A stretch of DNA of 21,854 nucleotides from a bacterium HR23 (lineage in GTDB: Bacteria; Chloroflexota; Dehalococcoidia; Lucifugimonadales; HRBIN23): NCBI GenBank assembly GCA_002923335.1, contig BEHZ01000008.1, positions 1-21,854 of the forward strand. Direction: 5' to 3'. Each line of letters opens with the position of its first letter. The first letter of the stretch is position 1. Below are positions 1 to 7,943 of this stretch, in pieces. The notes under the pieces were generated by a model. It ran no database searches. It was not told the DNA's origin and saw only the letters and a program-made list of their open reading frames with translations. The position numbers and the translations under genes are program-made.

Positions 1-345
1 CCCTGCCTATGGCGGCAGGTCCTTTGGCAGAGCAGGGGTCTGCGCTTCTATCGGCAGGCCTCCGCTCCCTTACGCCCCCAGGCCTCGGGCCGTCTGGATG
101 CTTTGCCCACCCCACCTAAGGTCTCCCCTCTGCGGGAGAACCGTGTGCTGGCCCCCATGCCCGGCCTCCTCACCCGCTATGTGGTGGAAGAGGGGCAGAC
201 GGTCCAAGAGGGGCAGGTGGTGGCTTTCCTGGAGGCCATGAAAATGGAAAATGCTCTCACCGCCCCCCGAAGTGGGGTGGTGCGCCTCACCGCTGGGCCG
301 GGCCAGAAGGTGCCGAGGGGAGAGGTTTTGGCTATAATAGAGTAA
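1..345 (+). CDS. Biotin carboxyl carrier (biotin/lipoyl attachment) domain protein, 5' truncated by window edge
   Basis: C-terminal biotinyl domain that carries the carboxyl group in acetyl-, propionyl- or other acyl-CoA carboxylases. The attachment motif EAMKMEN is clear (Lys at the codon near 241-243), preceded by a beta-rich APMPGLL...V.EGQ.V half and followed by a GVV...PGQKVPRGEVL half, the two pseudo-symmetric halves of a biotinyl domain. The frame is open to base 1 with no stop, so the gene most likely begins outside the window; a TTG at 103 would give only the 80-residue domain and has no good ribosome site. The Arg/Pro/Ala-rich upstream part (about residues 1-34 of the visible frame) resembles the linker found in carrier subunits. 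It could be a free carrier protein or the tail of a biotin carboxylase or pyruvate carboxylase-type subunit; the window does not show which. A terminator follows directly, so this is the last gene of its unit. Confidence 0.85.
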   Translation, partial: PCLWRQVLWQSRGLRFYRQASAPLRPQASGRLDALPTPPKVSPLRENRVLAPMPGLLTRYVVEEGQTVQEGQVVAFLEAMKMENALTAPRSGVVRLTAGPGQKVPRGEVLAIIE

Positions 346-358
346 AAGCAAGGGCACA

Positions 359-392
359 GGGGAGCCCCGGGGAAGGGCGCTCCCCCCTTTTT
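359..392 (+). terminator. Rho-independent terminator after the biotin carrier gene
   Basis: GGGGAGC (359-365) pairs with GCTCCCC (379-385), with CCC/GGG pairing possible inside, followed at once by TTTTT (388-392). It lies 14 bases after the stop codon at 345 and separates the carrier gene from icd. Confidence 0.75.
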
Positions 393-494
393 GTGTGAAG
401 GGGGATAGACACACCCTATCGGGGGCTTTGAGGTATTCTATCTGGGGAGCCAGGGAAACTGCTGGCGAGGCAAAAATACACACGGAGGGAGCGC

Positions 495-1595
495 ATGGTA
501 TATAAAGTAACCCTTATCCCGGGGGACGGCATCGGCCCGGAGGTGAGCCAGGCGGCGGTGCGGGTGATAGAGGCGGCGGGGGTGAAGATAGAGTGGGACG
601 TGCAAGAGGCGGGGGAGGAGGTGATGGCCAAATACGGAACCCCCTTACCCCAGGGCGTCCTGGACTCCATCCGCCGGAACAAGGTCGCTCTGAAAGGCCC
701 CATTACCACTCCCGTCGGCACCGGCTTCCGTTCGGTGAATGTCGCCATCCGCAAAGAACTGGACCTGTATGCCTGCGTCCGTCCCGCCAAGAGTTACCCG
801 GGGGTGCGCAGCCGTTACGAGAATATTGACCTGGTGGTCATCCGGGAGAACACGGAGGACCTCTACGCTGGCGTGGAGTTCGCCAAGGGCGGCCCCTACA
901 CCAGGGAACTGATTGACCTGATTTACCGCAGCGGGCAGAAGGTGCTGGACCCCGAGCACGCTGGCTTTTCCATCAAGTCCATTTCCGAGTTTGGCACCCG
1001 GCGCATCGTGAAGTTCGCCTTTGATTACGCCCGCCAAAACGGGCGCAAGAAGGTTACGGCGGTAACCAAGGCCAATATCCTGAAGTTCACCGACGGCCTC
1101 TTCTTTGAAGTGGCCCGCCAGGTGGCCAAAGACTACCCGGACATCCAATATGAGGAGCGCCTGGTGGACGCCACCTTTATGCAGTTGGTCATGCGCCCCG
1201 AGGAGTTTGATGTGCTGGTGCTCCCCAACCTCTATGGCGACATCTGCTCCGACCTGTGCGCCGGGCTGGTAGGGGGTCTGGGCATCGCTCCGGGGGCCAA
1301 CATCGGCGAGCACGGAGCGGTCTTTGAGGCGGTGCACGGCTCGGCCCCCCGCTATAAGGGCCAGAACAAGGTGAACCCCACTGCTATGATCCTCACCGGC
1401 GTTCTGATGCTCCGCCACCTGGGGGAGAAGGAGGCAGCCGACCGCATTGAGCGGGCAGTGGCAGAGGTGATCCGGGAGGGCAGGTATGTAACCTATGATT
1501 TCAAGCCCCGACGGGACGACCCCACCGCCGTGGGCACCCGGGAGATGACTGATGCCATCATCCGCAAACTGCAGGAGGTGAAGGCCCATGCGTAG
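495..1595 (+). CDS. icd: Isocitrate dehydrogenase, short NAD-IDH/IPMDH-like type
   Basis: Oxidative decarboxylation of isocitrate to 2-oxoglutarate in the TCA cycle (or the reverse reaction in a reductive cycle), cytosolic. The 366 residues match the compact class of the isocitrate/isopropylmalate dehydrogenase family rather than the ~415-residue E. coli enzyme. Visible: GDGIGPE near residues 10-16; substrate segment FRSVNVAIRKELDLYACVRP (78-97) with Ser80, Asn82, Arg86 and Arg96; TKAN with Lys192; VDATFMQ with Asp226; metal-binding Asp249 and Asp253 in YGDICSD; nucleotide loop HGSAP at 281-285. The SVNVAIRK signature favours isocitrate over isopropylmalate. Next to HGSAP the pair is Arg286-Tyr287, reminiscent of the Lys-Tyr of NADP enzymes rather than the Asp-Ile of NAD enzymes, so cofactor choice is open. 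Start ATG has GGAGGGA at 484-490, four bases away. No convincing promoter was found at 393-483. It overlaps mdh by 8 bases. Confidence 0.92.
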   Translation: MVYKVTLIPGDGIGPEVSQAAVRVIEAAGVKIEWDVQEAGEEVMAKYGTPLPQGVLDSIRRNKVALKGPITTPVGTGFRSVNVAIRKELDLYACVRPAKSYPGVRSRYENIDLVVIRENTEDLYAGVEFAKGGPYTRELIDLIYRSGQKVLDPEHAGFSIKSISEFGTRRIVKFAFDYARQNGRKKVTAVTKANILKFTDGLFFEVARQVAKDYPDIQYEERLVDATFMQLVMRPEEFDVLVLPNLYGDICSDLCAGLVGGLGIAPGANIGEHGAVFEAVHGSAPRYKGQNKVNPTAMILTGVLMLRHLGEKEAADRIERAVAEVIREGRYVTYDFKPRRDDPTAVGTREMTDAIIRKLQEVKAHA

Positions 1596-2541
1596 GAAGA
1601 TCACTGTGGTGGGCGCAGGCAACGTGGGGGCGTCGGTTGCCCAGCGCCTCTTTGACCGGGGCTATGCAGACATCGTCCTGGTGGACATCGTGGAGGGGCT
1701 TCCCCAGGGCAAGGCCCTGGACATCCTGGAATCGGGGCCGGTGGTGGGCTCCGACGCCCGCTGTATCGGCACCAATGGCTATGAAGAGACGGCCAACTCG
1801 GATATCGTTATCATCACCTCCGGCGTCGCCCGACGGCCGGGCATGAGCCGGGATGACCTCCTTTTCACCAATATGGACATCGTGGGGAGTGTTACCCGGG
1901 AGGTGGTGAAGCGCTGCCCCAACTGCATTCTCCTCGTCGTAACCAACCCCCTGGACGCTATGACCCAGCACGCCCTGGAGGTGTTGGGCTTCCCCCGGGA
2001 GCGGGTTATGGGCCAGTCGGGTATTCTGGATACCGCCCGCTTCCGCACCTTCCTGGCTCTGGAACTGGGCGTCTCGGTGCAGGACGTGCACGCCTATGTG
2101 CTGGGCGGACACGGCGACACCATGGTGCCCCTGGTGGGCTACACCAATGTGGGGGGCATCCCGGTGGAGCGCCTCCTACCCAAGGAGCGCCTGGACAAGA
2201 TCGTCCAGCGCACCCGGGACGGTGGTGGGGAGATCGTTGCTCTGCTGAAGACGGGGAGTGCCTATTACGCCCCCAGCGCAGCGGTGGTGCAGATGGTTGA
2301 CGCCATCGTCTACGACCGCAAGCAGGTGCTCCCCTGCTGTGTGTATTTGAATGGAGAATACGGCATCAAAGGGCTGTGTGTGGGGGTGCCGGTGAAACTG
2401 GGAGCCAAGGGCGTAGAGGAGATTGTCCAACTGGACCTGCGCCCCGAGGAGGCGCAGGCCCTCCAACGCTCGGCCGCCGCCGTGCGGGAACTGGTGGAGA
2501 AGATGCACCAGCGCCAGGCCCAGGCCAAAGCGGCGTCGTGA
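1588..2541 (+). CDS. mdh: Malate dehydrogenase, LDH-like type
   Basis: NAD-dependent interconversion of malate and oxaloacetate in the TCA cycle; cytosolic, 317 residues. Rossmann motif GAGNVG at 9-14 and Asp33 at the end of the second beta strand (NAD preference). The substrate loop ARRPGMSR (81-88) carries the Arg that distinguishes malate from lactate dehydrogenases, which have Gln there. Asn120, the LDTARF segment with Asp148 and Arg151, and the catalytic GGHGD with His175 are all present. The extra C-terminal tail is Gln/Ala-rich. The start ATG lies inside the end of icd (8-nt overlap) with a perfect AGGAGGTG at 1573-1580, so the two genes are co-transcribed and probably translationally coupled. 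A strong terminator follows. Confidence 0.95.
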   Translation: MRRKITVVGAGNVGASVAQRLFDRGYADIVLVDIVEGLPQGKALDILESGPVVGSDARCIGTNGYEETANSDIVIITSGVARRPGMSRDDLLFTNMDIVGSVTREVVKRCPNCILLVVTNPLDAMTQHALEVLGFPRERVMGQSGILDTARFRTFLALELGVSVQDVHAYVLGGHGDTMVPLVGYTNVGGIPVERLLPKERLDKIVQRTRDGGGEIVALLKTGSAYYAPSAAVVQMVDAIVYDRKQVLPCCVYLNGEYGIKGLCVGVPVKLGAKGVEEIVQLDLRPEEAQALQRSAAAVRELVEKMHQRQAQAKAAS

Positions 2542-2557
2542 AGGGCAGGGGAAACCG

Positions 2558-2594
2558 GCAGGGGGCGGGCAGAGTGGCCCGCCCCCTGCTTTTT
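2558..2594 (+). terminator. Strong rho-independent terminator after icd-mdh
   Basis: A perfect 13-bp GC stem (2558-2570 pairing with 2577-2589), six-base loop AGAGTG, then TTTTT at 2590-2594. It begins 17 bases after the mdh stop and closes the icd-mdh unit before the ABC transporter promoter. Confidence 0.93.
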
Positions 2595-2607
2595 GGGAGC
2601 GAGGCGC

Positions 2608-2613
2608 TACAAT
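2608..2613 (+). promoter_or_regulatory. Probable -10 element of the ABC exporter operon
   Basis: TACAAT (five of six bases of the sigma-70 -10) in the context GCTACAAT, just after the icd-mdh terminator and 16 bases before the ATG at 2630. No good -35 is seen at the normal spacing. The same GCTACA(A/C)T core recurs before other genes in this window. Confidence 0.5.
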
Positions 2614-2629
2614 TGGGGTAGAGGGGGAA

Positions 2630-3556
2630 ATGGCTACTGAGCCGGCCATCCTGGTTGAAGGGCTGGTGAAGCGCTACGGCAGCGTGGTGGCGGTGGACGA
2701 TGTCTCCTTCACCGTGGCCCAGGGGGAGATAGTCGGTATTCTGGGGCCTAACGGCGCCGGCAAGACCACCCTCTTAGAGACCACGGAGGGTCTCCTCACC
2801 CCCGATGCCGGGCGCACCCTTGTCTTGGGCGTGGATACCCACCGGAACCCCCAGAAGGTCAAGGAGCGCATCGGTGTGCAACTCCAGGCGTCGGCCTACT
2901 TTGAGCACCTCACCCTCAAGGAGATCCTCACCCTCTTCGGGCGCTTCTACAAGCGCCGCCTCCCCCCGATGGAGTTGCTGAAGATGGTGGGTTTAGAGGA
3001 GAAGGCCAACACCACGGTGGCCAAACTCTCCGGCGGGCAGAAACAGCGCTTCACCATCGCCGCCACCCTGGTGAACGACCCGGAGGTCGTCTTCCTGGAC
3101 GAGCCGACGACAGGCCTGGACCCCCAGGCCCGTCGAAGCCTGTGGGACTTCATCCAACAGATTCATCGCCAGGGGCGCACGGTGGTGCTTACTACCCACT
3201 ATATGGAGGAGGCCCAATACCTCTGCCAGCGGGTCGCCATTATGGACCGGGGGAAAATCGTGGCGCTAGACACCCCCGCCAACCTCATCCGACGCCTAGA
3301 GCAACCCTTTGTGGTGAAACTGGCGTGCCCTCGGCCCTTGCCCCTGGAGGCCCTCGGGCAACTGGCCGGGGTGCAGGGGCAGGTGGAACACCGGAACGGG
3401 ACCTACCTTTTGCGCTCTGCCGACGGCACCGCTACCTTGCGTGACCTGCTGGCGTGGGCAGAGGCCCACGCCGTCCCCCTGGAACACTTGGAGGTAACCA
3501 CCGCTACCTTGGAGGACGTATTCCTGGCCCTTACGGGGCGCCAACTACGGGACTAG
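2630..3556 (+). CDS. ABC transporter ATP-binding protein (ABC-2/DrrA-CcmA type)
   Basis: Cytosolic ATPase that drives the membrane partner encoded next to it. With 308 residues it has the usual length. Walker A GPNGAGKTT at 39-47; Q-loop near Gln84-Gln86; signature LSGGQKQR at 133-140; Walker B VVFLDEPTTGLDP around 153-165; H-loop His190 in LTTHYMEEA. The extra C-terminal region of about 90 residues, ending in ATLEDVFLALTGR, is typical of the DrrA/NatA exporter subfamily (drug, lipid, polysaccharide or Na+ export). The frame is open upstream to 2423 inside mdh, but the ATG at 2630 follows AGAGGGGG and the terminator and -10 make an earlier start impossible for a separate transcript. The permease follows after three bases. 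Substrate cannot be told from sequence. Confidence 0.93.
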   Translation: MATEPAILVEGLVKRYGSVVAVDDVSFTVAQGEIVGILGPNGAGKTTLLETTEGLLTPDAGRTLVLGVDTHRNPQKVKERIGVQLQASAYFEHLTLKEILTLFGRFYKRRLPPMELLKMVGLEEKANTTVAKLSGGQKQRFTIAATLVNDPEVVFLDEPTTGLDPQARRSLWDFIQQIHRQGRTVVLTTHYMEEAQYLCQRVAIMDRGKIVALDTPANLIRRLEQPFVVKLACPRPLPLEALGQLAGVQGQVEHRNGTYLLRSADGTATLRDLLAWAEAHAVPLEHLEVTTATLEDVFLALTGRQLRD

Positions 3557-3559
3557 GAG

Positions 3560-4636
3560 ATGCTGGTGCTGTTCGCCCTGGTGGTCGCCAACCTGAAGAT
3601 GCTGGTGCGGGACCGGATGGCCCTCTTCTGGGCGCTGGCCTTCCCCCTCATCTTTGTGGTCATTTTCGGTCTGTTCCGCCTGGATGAACCCCCAACCACC
3701 ACCATAGCGGTGGTAGACAACGCCCAGGACGCCCTCTCCCAGGCCCTCCTGAGCGGTTTAGGGGCGGTGAAGACCTTGAAACTGGAGCCATACCCGGACG
3801 AGGCCCAGGCCCACAAGGCCCTGGCCGATGGCAAGGTGCGCTTCGCTCTGCTGATCCCTGCCGGGCTGGCCCAATCGCCGAACCATCCGCCGCTTACTCT
3901 CCTCTACGACCGCTCACGGGTATCGGCGCCGGTGATCCTGGGGGTGGTGCAACGCTTCGTGGATGAAATGAACCTGCAGATGGCGGGTGTGCCTCGTCTC
4001 CTGACCTTGCGGGCGGAGCCGGTGCAGTCCCGCCAGTTAGGGTATTTCGACTTCCTGCTCCCCGGTCTGGTGGGGATGGCAGTGATGCAGTTCTCCATTA
4101 TCGGCATGGCAGTGGTGATGGCCTCCTATAGGGAACAGAAAATTCTGAAGCGGTTGTTGACCACACCCCTCTCTGTGCGCACCTTCTTCACCGCCCGTGT
4201 GGTAGCCAGTTTGGTGCTGGCCCTGGTGCAGGCGGGCATCATTCTGGCGGTAGGGGATACCCTGTTCAACGCCCACATCCGCTACGGTTCCCTGGGCTAT
4301 GCGGTGCCCCTTATCCTCCTGGGCAACATCGTCTTCCTGCACCTCGGTTTTGTGGCGGGGGCCTTCTCCCGTAGTGTCAACGCCGCCAGCGGACTGGGCA
4401 ACGCCATCGCCATGCCCATGATGTTCTTTTCGGGCGTCTTCTTTGAGACCAGTAGCCTGCCCAAGGTTTTGGCGGTCGCATCCCAGTATCTCCCCCTTAC
4501 ACCTCTACTGGACGCCCTGCGGGGTGTTCTGCTGGAGGGCAAGCCCTTCTGGGCCTACCCGGGTGAACTGGGCATTCTGGGGGCGTGGGTAGTCATAAGC
4601 GGGGCGCTGGCAGTGCGTTTCTTCCGCTTCCAGTAG
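3560..4636 (+). CDS. ABC-2 type transporter permease
   Basis: Membrane-spanning half of the exporter, partner of the ATPase immediately upstream. The 358 residues show one N-terminal membrane segment (about 22-41), a large external domain (about 42-160), then about five membrane segments starting at FDFLLPGLVGMAVM, the standard ABC-2 layout of one plus five helices. The coupling-helix motif REQKILKRLLTTPLS follows the second helix, and the protein ends with the characteristic short cytoplasmic tail FFRFQ. AGGAG at 3555-3559 abuts the ATG at 3560; GTG at 3566 would give the better spacing of six bases, so the true start may be two codons later. The intercistronic gap is three bases. No terminator was seen before the convergent SIMPL gene at 4664. 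Confidence 0.9.
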   Translation: MLVLFALVVANLKMLVRDRMALFWALAFPLIFVVIFGLFRLDEPPTTTIAVVDNAQDALSQALLSGLGAVKTLKLEPYPDEAQAHKALADGKVRFALLIPAGLAQSPNHPPLTLLYDRSRVSAPVILGVVQRFVDEMNLQMAGVPRLLTLRAEPVQSRQLGYFDFLLPGLVGMAVMQFSIIGMAVVMASYREQKILKRLLTTPLSVRTFFTARVVASLVLALVQAGIILAVGDTLFNAHIRYGSLGYAVPLILLGNIVFLHLGFVAGAFSRSVNAASGLGNAIAMPMMFFSGVFFETSSLPKVLAVASQYLPLTPLLDALRGVLLEGKPFWAYPGELGILGAWVVISGALAVRFFRFQ

Positions 4637-4663
4637 GGTGTCCCTTGGCGGGGGCATGGCCTG

Positions 4664-5464
4664 CTAGGGGATGGCGAAAACCGCCTGCACCGTTACGGTA
4701 ACGGTCAGTTCGCCGGGGACTATGGGGGTTGGCGGGCCGGGCGCCGCGGGCACGGCGGTGGCCACGGCCTCCCGATAGACCGGCGCTACGCTCCCGCTCT
4801 CCGTCAGGTAAAGCAGTTTGCCCAGGGAGATACCTGCGGAGCCGGCCATCTGCCGCGCCTTCTCCAGGGCGTCCTTCACCGCCAACTCTCGGGCCTGTGC
4901 GGTGGCTTGCCTCTGCTCCGGCTCGTCCACCGAGAAAGCCACCCCCTGCACCCGCACCAGGTCGCCCCCGGCCGCTACGGCGTCGTCTACCACTTTGCCG
5001 ATGCGCTCCAGGGCACGCACCTTCACGCTCACCTGGTTACTCACCTGGTAGCCAACTAGCACTTGTTCCCCCTGGCGCTCGCCCCCTGGGAGCACTCGCT
5101 CCCGGTAGGTATACAGGGGTTGAACGGTGAAGTGGCGGGTTTGGATGTCCCGCTGGGCGACGCCGTTGGCTTTCAGGCTCTCCAGGATGCGCCCCATGGC
5201 GTTGGCAGCGTCGTCCCGTGCCTTGCTGACGGTATCCGCCCTCGCCTCCACCCCCAGGGAGAGGAGGGCCAGGGTGGGGGTGAGGGTAACCTTCCCCTCG
5301 CCCGTTACCCACAGGCCCGTCTGCTGGGAGGATTGGACGACGAGGGGAGCGCCGGCTTGCAGAGGGGATGAGGTGCTCCCCGTGGGCTGGCTGGCAGAGC
5401 GGGTGCAGGCTATGACGGCCAAAAAGACGAGGGGCACAGCCAGAGCGGCCCTGTAACGGCACAT
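4664..5464 (-). CDS. SIMPL domain (DUF541) lipoprotein
   Basis: Family of periplasmic or outer-face proteins of the SIMPL/BP26/YggE group, linked in other bacteria to envelope or oxidative stress; no biochemical reaction is established. The 266 residues begin with a short basic segment, a hydrophobic core and a lipobox VIAC with Cys20, so it is probably a lipoprotein. After a Ser/Thr/Gly/Pro linker, the SIMPL domain runs from about residue 48 (VTGEGKVTLTPTLALLSLGV) to the end. The start ATG at 5464 has AGGAGGTG four bases upstream; an in-frame TTG 15 bases earlier would place that ribosome site inside the gene. It lies 69 bases downstream of the anti-sigma gene on the same strand, which suggests it belongs to that regulon. 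Confidence 0.88.
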   Translation of the reverse strand: MCRYRAALAVPLVFLAVIACTRSASQPTGSTSSPLQAGAPLVVQSSQQTGLWVTGEGKVTLTPTLALLSLGVEARADTVSKARDDAANAMGRILESLKANGVAQRDIQTRHFTVQPLYTYRERVLPGGERQGEQVLVGYQVSNQVSVKVRALERIGKVVDDAVAAGGDLVRVQGVAFSVDEPEQRQATAQARELAVKDALEKARQMAGSAGISLGKLLYLTESGSVAPVYREAVATAVPAAPGPPTPIVPGELTVTVTVQAVFAIP

Positions 5465-5533
5465 GGGCCACCTCCTCAAGGGGTTCCATAAAATACTACA
5501 CGATAAGGACGGGGAGGGTTCCCGGGAGTGCCG

Positions 5534-6127
5534 CTAGGTCGTGCGCCGACGCACCACGGGCAGGAGGGCAAGGAAGAGGAGGAGCACTCCTGCCAGAACC
5601 CCTTCCAGGGCTACCCAGTGAAGGAGGGGGCGGGGGCGAGACGGAACTTGGGGCGGAGCCGGGGCGGTGCCCACCGGTGCAGGGGGCGGTTGCCCCGCCT
5701 CTTTGGGGATGTCGGGCGCCAGGATAACGGGGGCCTGGCCGGGCTGGGTGGCAGAGGCGCCGGGCGGGGGCAGAGGTGCTCCTTGCCGTGCCTGCATCCC
5801 CAGGGAAAGGTCTGTCGCCACCACCACTACCAGGAGCAGGCCCACCGCAACGGCCGAGGGCACTGCCCACTGCGGGAGGGCCAGCCTCGGAGCGGGGTGG
5901 GCGGGCACGGGGCGGATGCGCAACGGGCGGGAAGGCTCCTCGGCAGGGAGGGCTTTGATCCACTGGCTTACTCGGCGGAGGTCGGCCAGCACCTCCCGGC
6001 ACGGAGCGCACCCCGCCAGGTGCTCCGCTATGCGACGGCGCTCCCGCGCGCTCACCTGGTTATCCAGGTAGCAGGAGAGCAGTTCGGCACGGGGATGGCC
6101 CCTACGCCACTGACCCCACAACAACAT
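5534..6127 (-). CDS. Membrane anti-sigma factor with zinc-finger (zf-HC2) domain
   Basis: Probable partner that sequesters the ECF sigma factor encoded 19 bases upstream. The 197 residues start with a cytoplasmic zf-HC2/anti-sigma domain: His11, then the H-x3-C-x2-C core with His36, Cys40 and Cys43 in EHLAGCAPC. A membrane segment lies at about 88-106, followed by a Pro/Ala/Gly-rich external stretch (about 112-168) and a second hydrophobic segment at about 172-192 ending in RRRTT. Most zf-HC2 anti-sigma factors have one membrane segment; here the tail would re-enter the cytoplasm. GGGGTGA lies seven bases before the ATG. The function is inferred from domain and gene order. Confidence 0.85.
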   Translation of the reverse strand: MLLWGQWRRGHPRAELLSCYLDNQVSARERRRIAEHLAGCAPCREVLADLRRVSQWIKALPAEEPSRPLRIRPVPAHPAPRLALPQWAVPSAVAVGLLLVVVVATDLSLGMQARQGAPLPPPGASATQPGQAPVILAPDIPKEAGQPPPAPVGTAPAPPQVPSRPRPLLHWVALEGVLAGVLLLFLALLPVVRRRTT

Positions 6128-6146
6128 CGGTGCATCACCCCTTCCA

Positions 6147-6752
6147 CTATAGGAAACGCAGCGAGGCGGGGAGAAGTTCCTTATGGGCCAGGAGGTAGGA
6201 GCGCATGGCCAGGCGTGCCCGGCTGAGGCGAGACTTGACTGTGCCCATGGGGACGCCCATCACCTGGGCCGCCTCTTCATAGGAAAGGCCCTGCACATCC
6301 ACCAGCAGGATGGCCAGACGCTGGTCGGGGGGAAGGGTCTTCAACCCCTGGGCGATGGCGTCCCGCAGTTCACGGCGGAGGGCATAGTCCTCGGGTGCCT
6401 CGTCGTTGCTGGGGAAAGGGGTGGTGGGGTCCTCCTCGGCCAGGCCCTCCAGGGAAAGGGTCTTGCGGTGGTGGCCGGAGCGGAGGTAGTCCCGGCAGGC
6501 GTTGACGGCGATGCGCAAAAGCCACGCCCGGAAGTTTCCCGCCCGGAAAGACCCCAGTTTCTGGAAGGCCGAGAGGAACGTTTCCTGGGTAGCGTCCTCG
6601 GCGGCCGCCCGGTCGCCCAGCATCCGATAGGCGAGGTTGAACACCTGCCGGTGATACTGGGCCACCAGGCGATTGAAGGCATCCGTGTCGCCCTGCTGGC
6701 TTCGGGCGATGAGGAGGGCTTCATCCACGCCTGCCTCCCCTAACCTTTCCAT
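6147..6752 (-). CDS. ECF-family RNA polymerase sigma factor
   Basis: Alternative sigma factor of the sigma-70 ECF (group 4) class; 201 residues is the usual length. Region 2 spans about 24-92, with YRMLGDRAAAEDATQETFL matching the conserved core- and -10-binding helices. Region 4 spans about 138-188, with the helix-turn-helix LSYEEAAQVMGVPMGTVKSR. An acidic/Pro linker separates them. The ATG at 6752 has GGGAG seven bases upstream. The next gene downstream is its likely anti-sigma factor. ECF sigma factors commonly drive their own promoter, but no clear GGAAC-type promoter oriented toward this gene was found in 6753-6826. Confidence 0.93.
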   Translation of the reverse strand: MERLGEAGVDEALLIARSQQGDTDAFNRLVAQYHRQVFNLAYRMLGDRAAAEDATQETFLSAFQKLGSFRAGNFRAWLLRIAVNACRDYLRSGHHRKTLSLEGLAEEDPTTPFPSNDEAPEDYALRRELRDAIAQGLKTLPPDQRLAILLVDVQGLSYEEAAQVMGVPMGTVKSRLSRARLAMRSYLLAHKELLPASLRFL

Positions 6753-6826
6753 AATACCGCTCCCTCTTTTTCTCTTCCAAGGAACGGAACGGCCTGTGTT
6801 AGGATGGGGCTCAGGAGTAAGGGGGT

Positions 6827-7939
6827 GTGGTGCGACGCTGGCTGGCCGTCGCCGCGGCGCTGGTCGTCATGGTGGGGTTAGGATGGAGCCCTTGGGGGCG
6901 CACCGCCTTCAAGACCACACTCTTTGTTCTCCAGATTTTGCCGCAGGTGCCGGTGCGCCCCCAGGAGTGGCTCGCCCCGGAGCCAAGGGTGCGGGAGGTG
7001 CGTTTCTCCCGGCCCCGTGGTGAGGGGGTAGCCGACCTCTACGAGCCGGCACGGCCGGGCCGGAAGGGGGCGATTCTCCTCTTCTTGGGGGTGAACCCCG
7101 CGGGGCGGGACGACCCCCGGGTGGTGAATCTGGGGAAGGCGCTGGCACGGGCGGGCATCGTTACCCTTATCCCCTGGTCGGAGCCGATGGCCCAGAAGCG
7201 CATTGAACCCGAGGAGGTGGAAACGCTGGTATCCGCCTTCCAATATCTGGTGGGATTGCCCACGGTAAACCCGCGGCGGGTGGGGATGGGGGGCTTCTGT
7301 GTGGGGGCGTCCTTTGCCCTCATGGCGGCTGCCGACCCCCGCATACGGGACCAGGTCGCCTTCGTCAACGCCCTCAGCGTGTATTTTGACGCCCGAGACC
7401 TGGTGGTGCAGGTGGCCTCCCGCACCCGCTTCTGGGATGGGCATGCCGAGGCGTGGGAGCCTGACCCCCTAACACGGGAGGTGTTGGAGGGACACCTGTT
7501 GTCCTCCCTTTCCCCAGGAGAGCAGGAGGGAGTGCGAAAAGCGCTGGCGGGGGACAGGGGGGCCGTGGAAGCCCTCTCTCCCCATGGGCGGGCCGTCCTG
7601 GGCCTGCTGGAAGGTCCTTCCCTGGCGGAGGCCCGTGCCCTTCTCGCCCAGTTGCCCCCCACCGCCCTGGAGTTCCTTCGGCGTATCTCCCCCTCGGAAT
7701 ACGTGGGTGCATTGCGGGCGCAGGTGCTCATCATGCAGGACCGGGAGGATGCCCTAGTTCCCTTCACCGAGGCCCGCCGTCTCGCCCATGCTCTGGATGG
7801 GCGGGTTCCGGTGCGCTACAGCGAGTTCGCCCTCTTCCGCCACGTGGACCCGGCCCGTCGGGTGGGGCCGGTGCGCTTTGTGGGGGAGGCGTGGAAACTC
7901 TTCCGTCACCTGTATGTCATCTTGGGCCTGGCGGGATAG
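6827..7939 (+). CDS. Membrane-anchored alpha/beta hydrolase, dienelactone-hydrolase-like
   Basis: Predicted hydrolase of 370 residues with an N-terminal hydrophobic segment (about 5-21, no lipobox and no clear cleavage site), so it is probably membrane-anchored or secreted. Core: strand GAILLFLGVNPAG (81-93); nucleophile elbow GGFCVGASF (155-163) with Cys158 in place of the usual Ser, as in dienelactone hydrolases; acid candidate Asp305 or Asp308 in MQDREDALVP; His339 in FRHVDP. An insertion of about 90 residues (200-290) sits between the elbow and the acid and may form a lid. Start GTG at 6827 has AGGAG nine bases upstream; a GTG at 6830 follows directly. The gene stands alone, divergent from the sigma operon and convergent with the aldo/keto reductase. 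Substrate unknown. Confidence 0.75.
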   Translation: MVRRWLAVAAALVVMVGLGWSPWGRTAFKTTLFVLQILPQVPVRPQEWLAPEPRVREVRFSRPRGEGVADLYEPARPGRKGAILLFLGVNPAGRDDPRVVNLGKALARAGIVTLIPWSEPMAQKRIEPEEVETLVSAFQYLVGLPTVNPRRVGMGGFCVGASFALMAAADPRIRDQVAFVNALSVYFDARDLVVQVASRTRFWDGHAEAWEPDPLTREVLEGHLLSSLSPGEQEGVRKALAGDRGAVEALSPHGRAVLGLLEGPSLAEARALLAQLPPTALEFLRRISPSEYVGALRAQVLIMQDREDALVPFTEARRLAHALDGRVPVRYSEFALFRHVDPARRVGPVRFVGEAWKLFRHLYVILGLAG

Positions 7940-7943
7940 GCAG

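Noticed and set aside
393..483. TAGACA (406-411) with TATTCT (434-439) as the icd promoter
   Set aside because: The spacer is 22 bases, too long for sigma-70. A promoter must be here after the terminator, but I cannot place it.
2423..2629. Upstream extension of the ABC ATPase frame into mdh
   Set aside because: It would cross the 13-bp stem terminator and the TACAAT element; the ATPase domain starts right after ATG 2630.
6781..6790. Tandem GGAAC (GGAACGGAAC) as an ECF-type -35
   Set aside because: It points toward the hydrolase, not the sigma gene, and no matching -10 of the ECF type is visible at the usual 16-17 base spacing. It may be chance.
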